DNA from: Brachycybe producta | Taxonomy: Eukaryota > Arthropoda > Diplopoda > Playtdesmida > Andrognathidae | Length of the DNA: 64,000 nt | NCBI GenBank assembly: GCA_036925085.1 | Contig: JAUPFP010000128.1 | Location: 62,001 to 126,000, forward strand | Direction: 5' to 3' | Shown here: one piece after another, positions 57,333-64,000 of the stretch | Numbering within the stretch: the stretch's first letter is position 1 | Layout: every line of letters starts with the position of its first letter | The notes under the pieces: generated by a model | Databases searched by the model: none | The model's input: only the letters and a program-made list of their open reading frames with translations | What the model was told of the DNA's origin: nothing | Position numbers and translations under genes: made by a program

Positions 57333-59477
57333 ATGGCTACCTCACACGACAATACGGGGTCCCTGTCTGATCACCAGGGTTCGCACGAAGATCTGTTGGA
57401 AGTACCCGTGACTACTGATGTGACACCACCGCCGCGGCCGACTGGGGCCGAGTTTGACCACCTGTCACAACAAGTGGCTGCACTCTCGACTCGTATGTCT
57501 CAGTTCATAGACGACCGATTCACGCCGAATCGACCGACTACACCACGGCGGACAACACGCACACATCGACTTCGCGACGATGACTCGGACGCCTCTTCAG
57601 CCCCCTATGTTGGCTACAGAGAGCGTCACGATCGTTACGAAAGACATTACACACCGCACACACGTCATCTACCGCGTAACCCTGACTGGCAACAACAAGG
57701 GCAGTCAGATGATCCGCGTCACAGAGATGAGCGTGCGGAAATACCGATCACGACACGTGCTGATTCTCCTCACTCGCTTGTCCGGGTTGCACGTAGCGGT
57801 CGCCGCTCGACACCCCCGGAACAACAGCCTAGCCAAGGAGCGACACAAGGCACTTCAGTTTACGCGCCACGTTTTCCACCGCAAGGGGTAGGTCTGATGC
57901 CGGCTGGAATGCCAAACGTCCAGGATGGTATCTATCGACCAACCCCCAGAGAACCCTCCGTGGAAGAATTCAATAAGAAATACAGCGGTCGCCACCCAGC
58001 CGACTCAATCCAAAAATTCAACGGATTGACAGGTTTCCGTCCCTTCCTGGAAGAATTCGAAGAAGTGGCACACCTGTACGGTTGGAAAGACCACCACAAG
58101 GAGGAATACATCACGGGGTGTTTCACTGGGGCCGCCCGTACGTGGCTGAGTAAACTGAGGTATGAGCTTCAGGACATTCCTTGGCCAGCACTGAGAGTAC
58201 AGATGGTAGATACGTTCGGAAAGCCGAACGAACTGGCCATCTTGGAGAAAAAGTATACAGAGATGCTCCAGAAGGAAGGTGAGAGTACACAAGCTTTCAT
58301 CTGGGAGTTTATGATACTCGGCGACCGAGTTTACCCGCAACTTGACGATCAGCTGCGTATAAGCCAGTTGCGCCGCGCTCTACATCCCACCATACAGAAC
58401 GCCGCGCACCACGCATCTACGACGTCGTTCAAGGACTTCGCAAACGCCGTCCTCAATATGGAGGTGGTCTTGCTGTCCTTGGATAAATGGCCGACGGAAC
58501 CAAAACCCGCAGCTGATTCACAGTCGGGTAAAGGAGCATCGAAGACCGACCAGGAGCCGGCGGCAGCCGCCAGCCCTAAAGACAAAACACACCGGTCTAG
58601 GCATGATAAAAAGCCTAGTCAGACTGCTGCCACCAATTCAAACCGACACTCTGCAGCGGACACCCAACCAGAGACCACTCGCACGTTCGACAAGAGTAAG
58701 TCGACGTGTTATAATTGTGGCAAATTGGGGCATTTCGTCCGTGAGTGTCGGCAACCAAAGAAGAAGGTTGCAATCAAGCAGTTTGGAGAGCCGGTTACCG
58801 ACTATGACATCAAAGGAGAGGTGCCTGAAACGGATATCATCACCGAAGACGGCGTTGAGTTTGCTCTAATAAGAGTGGCGGGACAAATCCGCCGGATTCC
58901 TCTTCCAGCAGCAGACTCAGCCGCCGGAGCGCCTACTCCTGATAAACCCGACAACGACAGTTCTGACGACTCTGAGGATATACCAGTCAAGGTGCTCGAC
59001 CGGGCTCCTGCACATAAATGGACCCCGGACGATCTAATCGTTTGGCAGGACACGCTCGACGTCCTTAAACAATCCGTCAAGGAGATTGGGTGCCGTGAAA
59101 ATAAAACAATAGCCATCATGGCTCCCGGAACCCAATCGCCGACGAAGGGCCACTCCTGCTGCCGAAGACTAATGACAACGGTGTATGAGCAGCTGGTAAG
59201 CAGCTGTTCACCTCAAGAAGTCGGAGACTATGATGCCAGCGACAAGAACCCGCGCATCGCCGTCACGATCAACGGAAAGAGTATACGGATGCTCGCGGAC
59301 ACCGGAGCTACGGGCAGCGTTATCACCAGTGAACTCGCGCAGGAACACAAGTTCGAAATCGAGCCTGTGTTAATCCCACCCAACATTCAGGGTGTGGGAG
59401 GCCAAAGGATCACCGTGGTGGGGCGACTCGCCGCGACGGTCCAGCTAGGCCCCACGCTGTGCGAGGGCACTTACTAG
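57333..59477 (+). CDS. Gag-protease ORF of the second LTR element
   Basis: 714 residues. The first third is disordered and Arg/Pro/Thr-rich. About residues 215-390 form a retrotransposon Gag domain (SIQKFNGLTGFRPFLEEF; GCFTGAARTWLSKLR). A CCHC knuckle (CYNCGKLGHFVREC) is at about 58707-58748. A retropepsin start (IRMLADTGATGSVI) is near 59290. The ORF ends soon after the protease begins, and related protease sequence (HEAILGRDLGRALH) continues open nearby. The product would assemble particles and package RNA. Confidence 0.85.
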   Translation: MATSHDNTGSLSDHQGSHEDLLEVPVTTDVTPPPRPTGAEFDHLSQQVAALSTRMSQFIDDRFTPNRPTTPRRTTRTHRLRDDDSDASSAPYVGYRERHDRYERHYTPHTRHLPRNPDWQQQGQSDDPRHRDERAEIPITTRADSPHSLVRVARSGRRSTPPEQQPSQGATQGTSVYAPRFPPQGVGLMPAGMPNVQDGIYRPTPREPSVEEFNKKYSGRHPADSIQKFNGLTGFRPFLEEFEEVAHLYGWKDHHKEEYITGCFTGAARTWLSKLRYELQDIPWPALRVQMVDTFGKPNELAILEKKYTEMLQKEGESTQAFIWEFMILGDRVYPQLDDQLRISQLRRALHPTIQNAAHHASTTSFKDFANAVLNMEVVLLSLDKWPTEPKPAADSQSGKGASKTDQEPAAAASPKDKTHRSRHDKKPSQTAATNSNRHSAADTQPETTRTFDKSKSTCYNCGKLGHFVRECRQPKKKVAIKQFGEPVTDYDIKGEVPETDIITEDGVEFALIRVAGQIRRIPLPAADSAAGAPTPDKPDNDSSDDSEDIPVKVLDRAPAHKWTPDDLIVWQDTLDVLKQSVKEIGCRENKTIAIMAPGTQSPTKGHSCCRRLMTTVYEQLVSSCSPQEVGDYDASDKNPRIAVTINGKSIRMLADTGATGSVITSELAQEHKFEIEPVLIPPNIQGVGGQRITVVGRLAATVQLGPTLCEGTY

Positions 59478-59729
59478 TGATTACCGGCCGGCACGAAGCC
59501 ATCTTAGGCCGAGATCTAGGCCGGGCTCTGCACTTAGCTGTGTCCATGACAACAAACAAAGTATACGTGGAGGACGATCTCTTCGAATCCACACTCCGAC
59601 AAAAATGCATTGAAGCACACATCGGATGGGCTCTGGGAGAAACTTCCGTAGAGGCCCCTGGCAAATCTGCCAGCACCTCTAAGGAAAACCTCGAAACTCC
59701 ACCCCGTAAGTGACGACGAAAGCAACGGC

Positions 59730-61200
59730 CACCCACGCTGTCAAGAAACCAAACGCGACGAAAATAAAACAATAATTCACCAGTGTTTATTTCATGACTA
59801 TGGAAATAAACACCAGCAACCATCAAATATCAACAATAGAAGAGCGGGAGGAATTTGAGAATTGTTGTGTTAAGAAACAACTGAGGACAGTTGTCAAGAG
59901 GTGGGGGAGGGGATAAAAGGAACCCCCCAACGAATAAACAACCCCACAGCATCAACAACCCCTCTAAACACTCTCAAATAACTCCCAAAACTCTACAAAA
60001 TTCACACAACTTTAATTTTTGAAACACTTCTAAACTTTTCAACATGGCCGCCAATATTTACATATTGGCAACCATTTCAAACATGCAATAAACTACACCG
60101 GAACCACGTGGCCTTCACAAACAACTGTCAACCACGTGGTACACCTGGGAAAAACGCCGAAGGCTAGTCAAGGACGTTCAGAAGAAAAATCAAGAGCCAT
60201 AAAAGGGTCAGCAAAAGAAAAACACCGTGCTCCCCTTTATTATGGACGGACGTCATTGACCATGCTGTTGACAGTAGAAGGATAGAAAACTTCAAAGAGA
60301 CAATTGCTCTGGGGGCCAGACCAATGCACTGGGACTTCAAAGAAGAAAAAACAAACAACAAAAACTGCTGGCCATAAACAAATAAAAAAAGGAAGAAAAT
60401 CAGTTTTGAGGACTTTGTGAGAGCGGACACCTTCAATTAAAAAATAAAATTGAAGAACCTGTCACCCTCTCAATTAAGATCGAATTGTGGGACACCAACT
60501 CCTGCCCCACTCCCCCCTAAAAATAATAATAAACAGCAAGGTACATTAGTAACCTTGCTGACCTATTCTTTCCAAAAAAAGGCATTAAGGAAAAGAAGGG
60601 GAGAAAGTTAATGGGCAACTTCACACCTCGGTGTGAAATAAAATAACGGCCCTTCTCCCTCGAGATTCCTTAGTCCTTTTGTTTATCTAAAAATAATAAA
60701 CAGGACCGACTCTGATAAGAATTAGATCAACACCTCTCACATCTAATGTCGGTGGGACAACCCCCACCCCCAATAAATAAAGTCGTGAAGAAACCAATTA
60801 GAGTAAGGTGTCTTATTCTAAAAGGGGCCGGCCCTTCTAACTTTTAAAATTAAATAAGAAAGTGACCAAACTTGGTCAATTACCACTCGATTTGCTCTCT
60901 TCAAAGAAGCACTCGTTTTTGTTCATCTCTTTATGCTCGATCTTCTTCAATCATCAAATCTTCAATCTACTTCTGTGCCAAGTTCCAAATTTTAATTTCG
61001 AACTTCTTCAGTTTTGTTGTCAATCCAAAGCTTGAGTACCACCTTCAAGCCTTTGAACTCACGTGCAGTGCATCAGGCCTTCAGAACTCTTTGGACCTCT
61101 TGAAATAATAACAGAGTGATCGGGGACCGATTTCTGTTATTATTTGGAAGTAACCACCAGCAGCGGGACTTTTGAAAAAGTAAGAACTTTCTAACTCTTA
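59730..61200 (+). other. Non-coding internal spacer of the second LTR element
   Basis: This is where a Ty3-type element normally carries RT, RNase H and integrase. The 1.5 kb here has no ORF above about 90 residues and no recognisable RT motif. It contains several AAT/AATAAA-rich stretches and CCACGTGG motifs (60105, 60134). Confidence 0.65.
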
Positions 61201-61206
61201 AGAAAT

Positions 61207-63384
61207 ATGCCAGGTAGAGGCTCATGGAGAGGAGGCAGAATGATGTCTGCCTCTTCTAGTGAAGATGAGACGGAGAGTGGAACGGCGGGGACCGCTGAAC
61301 CCCTCTCTCAATCTACCTGCCAGCTACAAAGGGCGGGCGCCGCCAGTGCGCCAGTAACGAGAAGAGAGTCGCCAAACATAATAGATAGGCGCCGCACCTC
61401 CTCCGAACCGGAGAATTTTCACCGGCGTGGGGAGAAGCGCCTAAAAGCAAGCTTCAAGCGACCTGCCAATGTCGGGCGCGAAGGGAAGCCTGCTGCTCCA
61501 AGCAGCATCGTCCCCTTCGACGTCACGACATCAAAACACTACTGGGAGGAGCAGGAAGACCGCATCGATATTAATACAATGGCATGGGGGGTTAACCAGG
61601 CGTTCCGCGATAGCATCGCGCCTGGTCAACCCATTCCGGGTGGAGCTGAAGCAAGAGGGAAGCGTGGGGGAGGTGGATCTGTGCCCTCCCCCCTCGAAGA
61701 CCTCCACTTGAAGATGCAGAGGGAGGCTGCCCTTCGCCAGGCAGCCAGAGATAAAAAGGAAGGGGAGGACAATCTGGCGTACCTCCGTGCGGTTTGCGCC
61801 CGCCTTGTCGAGCTGGGCTTACCGTGTACGGCGCAACTCCCGAAGGAGGAGCTCCTGCGAATCGAGGCCCGACTCCAAGAAGCCGCCCCAGTTACGTCAT
61901 CGGCCACGTCATCGCCTCCATCCTCAAACTCGCCAGCAACCCTGACAACTGGCCTCTCCACATCTCCTTCTCCACCCATAACGCCACCAGAGCCTTTCCA
62001 ACACTGCTCACCGGTGCCGTCAATCACTCCGCCGCCTCCTCCTCATACACCATTATCGTCACCACCAACCTCCCGATGTGCCACGCCTCCACGCAGCGAG
62101 GCCGCCACACCAACTCCGACTCCGAAGCTACCTTCCATAGTGGTGGTTCCCCAACCTGTTCGTGTTCAGGTTCCCACTGGGGCTCGCCCCAAGGAGCCTC
62201 AACAGTCCTACAGGGGCCACCACTCTTCTCGAGACTCTCTTCAACGGCCACAACCACGTCGCTCTTCGCCACGTGGTTCCCATCTTTCGCCCCGACGCCG
62301 ACCCGACGGAAGAAGTCAGCAGGAACAACGTGGTTCCTCTGGACGCGGCCCTCCGCCGCGTAATAACTTCGACCCAAGGGTCAGGCAAGACCTACAGGAT
62401 CACCGAGTCCAACTGGACCGCGACCATCGCTATGAAACTCGGGGCCCTCCTACTTGGGTCCCGCGTCGCTCTCCTCCTCCGCCACCTCCGGGCCGCCCTT
62501 CTGGACAACCTACGCCTACACCTTTGATGCCGCCACCTTCCGCAGAGCGTGCCGCGTTCTTGAAAAAACAGAAGGCCATCACAAACCTTCTGCAAGACGT
62601 CATGCGACAGGGAGGTGACCCCATGGAAGCACTGGGCCGTGCACCAGGAAGTGCCAAGCCACTGGAGGCGCTGAGCAGGAAGTCGGCATCGAAGCGACTA
62701 CGTCAGCGGGCCCGCGATATGGCCCGGTCCGCCTTGCGCCATGCCAGGCCTATCACGGGCGCATCAGTTTCTTTGGAACCTGCGGCTCCAACACCAGCCC
62801 GACCAGCCGCACCGCCCACTGTACCCCATGCCGGGGCTACTCTGGGGCGGTTACCGCTGGATCATCCGTTCCGTGCAGCCACCTCCGGCGAGAGATTGCT
62901 CAACAATCGGTGGGTCACTTGGCAGCGCGAAGTGCGCTCGGCCAACACCCTTTACGTAGGACACTTCTCTTTGGAGGAAGGGTTTCCCCGTCTGGACCTC
63001 CCTCCCCGGGAGCGATATGTCGTGGGACTCTCCCGCCTAACAAGTGTCCTCATCACCATCGTCTTCCCAAGAAGACGGATTGTTGAAACCACCAGTTTCG
63101 CCGGAGATGCCATCGATGAAGCCACGGAAGCCCTTTTGGGAGCTTTCGTCAACTCCGTCTTTAGACTGCCAGCTGGACAGACGTTCCGTACCAGCCGTCA
63201 CTACATTCCGGAACCGGATCCTCGTTACCGAATCGCCGTCTTATGGGACGCCGCTTGGGCTACACTGTACAACAAGCGGTCCTCCCGCAAGATTATCGGG
63301 GACCGGGACATCTTCAATATCTTCCACCGGGATCTACCTGACGACCAGGGACAATGGCTGTCTGCCGCATCCAGCTACCGATGA
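61207..63384 (+). CDS. Unidentified 725-residue ORF carried by the second LTR element
   Basis: I do not recognise this protein. The N-terminus (MPGRGSWRGGRMMSASSSED) is Arg/Gly then acidic Ser-rich. About residues 110-225 are moderately helical. About residues 225-470 are Pro/Ser/Thr/Arg-rich and low complexity. The last 200 residues (from RLPLDHPFRAATSGERLLNN) look globular, with LYVGHFSLEEGFPRLDLPP and RSSRKIIGDRDIFNIFHRDL. There are no zinc knuckle, DD-E, YxDD or protease motifs. It is GC-rich compared with the host regions. It could be a second structural (Gag-like) protein or a captured gene. The start is the first ATG of the open frame. Confidence 0.6.
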   Translation: MPGRGSWRGGRMMSASSSEDETESGTAGTAEPLSQSTCQLQRAGAASAPVTRRESPNIIDRRRTSSEPENFHRRGEKRLKASFKRPANVGREGKPAAPSSIVPFDVTTSKHYWEEQEDRIDINTMAWGVNQAFRDSIAPGQPIPGGAEARGKRGGGGSVPSPLEDLHLKMQREAALRQAARDKKEGEDNLAYLRAVCARLVELGLPCTAQLPKEELLRIEARLQEAAPVTSSATSSPPSSNSPATLTTGLSTSPSPPITPPEPFQHCSPVPSITPPPPPHTPLSSPPTSRCATPPRSEAATPTPTPKLPSIVVVPQPVRVQVPTGARPKEPQQSYRGHHSSRDSLQRPQPRRSSPRGSHLSPRRRPDGRSQQEQRGSSGRGPPPRNNFDPRVRQDLQDHRVQLDRDHRYETRGPPTWVPRRSPPPPPPGRPSGQPTPTPLMPPPSAERAAFLKKQKAITNLLQDVMRQGGDPMEALGRAPGSAKPLEALSRKSASKRLRQRARDMARSALRHARPITGASVSLEPAAPTPARPAAPPTVPHAGATLGRLPLDHPFRAATSGERLLNNRWVTWQREVRSANTLYVGHFSLEEGFPRLDLPPRERYVVGLSRLTSVLITIVFPRRRIVETTSFAGDAIDEATEALLGAFVNSVFRLPAGQTFRTSRHYIPEPDPRYRIAVLWDAAWATLYNKRSSRKIIGDRDIFNIFHRDLPDDQGQWLSAASSYR

Positions 63385-63787
63385 GGCCAGGTCCGGCGGG
63401 ATTACCCCCCCGTACGGTTCATGGACCCAGGATCCTCCCCACCCTCCGCAGCAGGGATAGCTGCGCGCCACATGTACTCATGTGGTTGCCACCCATCCGG
63501 GTGGCATTATCGAAAAATTTATAAAAAAATAAAATACGTTGCAACTGTTCTTTTCTTTTTAGATTTCAATAGCGGCTCGCCACTCAGCGAGCATTAATTA
63601 TCTTTGTTTTATGTTTTCAGCCTTTTCCAATTTTTAAGGGCGCTGACACTTCGGTGCCAGTGCCTTTCCATAACCACCTCTGTACACGGTAAGTCCTCAG
63701 CCACCCATGTCTCCCCGCTGCGTAACTTGAAAACCTTCCACCCTTGGCTGGAGTACGAGGACGTACTCCAAGCAAAGTTGGAGGGTA

Positions 63788-64000
63788 TGTAACACCCTGT
63801 AAATCGTGATCCCGCCAAAACCATAGCCTGGGGGGTAAACAACTCTCAACCGTCCCTCCCTCCTCTCTGACTCACCTTTCTGACTCATGCCCAAGTGGCG
63901 GATTGATACATAAAGGACCATGGTCACTTGGACCTGGTTACACCTCGCAGGTGTACACAGGTCCAAGGTATAAAAGGACCATGTTCCTCTTTGTTCCTCA
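63788..64000 (+). repeat. 3' LTR of the second element, cut by the window end
   Basis: Identical to 54209-54421 over all 213 bases visible. Confidence 0.92.

Larger units (their letters stand above)
54209..64000 (+). mobile_element. LTR retrotransposon with Gag-protease and an unknown ORF; no RT or integrase seen
   Basis: The 5' LTR is 54209-54894. The 3' LTR starts at 63788 and leaves the window. The 213 visible bases of the second LTR are identical to the first, so insertion is very recent. The primer site TGGTGGAGGTGCGGGGT lies just inside, as in the element at 1794-11314. Internal order: a 2.4-kb leader with tandem repeats, a Gag-protease ORF (57333-59477), a non-coding gap, an ORF of 725 residues (61207-63384), and a purine-rich tract (AAGTTGGAGGG) before the 3' LTR. 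No reverse transcriptase, RNase H or integrase motif was found. Its ORFs look whole. It is best read as a non-autonomous derivative mobilised by a relative. Confidence 0.85.

Noticed and set aside
59480-61200. Reverse transcriptase hidden in the spacer of the second LTR element
   Set aside because: No YxDD, LPQG or integrase HHCC motif was seen in reading through the frames available; a profile search would be needed to exclude very diverged remnants.
61626-62657. Several minus-strand ORFs of 75-133 residues
   Set aside because: Antisense shadows of the GC-rich 725-residue ORF; their composition mirrors the sense codons.

Overview
The window is AT-rich eukaryotic DNA from an invertebrate animal. 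It has spliced genes with GT-AG introns, tRNA-derived SINEs, many short inverted-repeat transposons, Tc1 and LINE remnants and two young LTR retrotransposons. The species cannot be fixed from sequence alone. The host genes encode secreted cysteine-stabilised alpha/beta (CS-alpha-beta) peptides split by one phase-1 intron at the end of the leader. That layout is well known from scorpion toxin and defensin genes, so a chelicerate is plausible but unproven.

Positions 1-40300 hold a tandem array of six paralogous two-exon genes, all on the + strand: 944-11514, 15570-17711, 24159-25606, 31273-32385, 34119-35142 and 38936-39569. Each unit repeats the same plan: a conserved upstream block with a TATA box, a leader exon, an intron that is largely one big foldback, a six-cysteine mature exon, and a SINE shortly after the stop. 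The SINE sits at the same relative place in all six units, so it predates the duplications. Units 1 and 2 are a recent tandem duplication (1-14591 and 14592 to about 20600). They differ little in non-coding DNA but strongly in the mature peptide, which suggests diversifying selection. Two of the six copies (3 and 5) look broken in the leader exon. A seventh CS-alpha-beta gene of a different subtype lies alone on the minus strand at 51963-52257.

A young Ty3-like LTR element (1794-11314, minus strand) sits in the intron of gene 1. The duplicate unit preserves its empty site. A second LTR element (54209 to beyond 64000, plus strand) has LTRs identical over the visible part. It encodes Gag and protease, then an unrelated 725-residue ORF, with no recognisable reverse transcriptase or integrase. 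Two solo LTRs with 4-bp target duplications (26150-26710, 37630-38145) and a minus-strand solo LTR (30191-30863) belong to related families.

Positions 44281-50122 carry a five-exon gene related to the exonuclease mut-7 homologue (EXD3). Its protein has a helical region, a 3'-5' exonuclease domain whose acidic active-site residues appear to be replaced, then a second copy of the helical region. The rest is transposon-rich intergenic DNA, including MULE-type, Harbinger-type, piggyBac-type and hAT-type MITEs, many with readable target-site duplications because paralogous units supply the empty sites.
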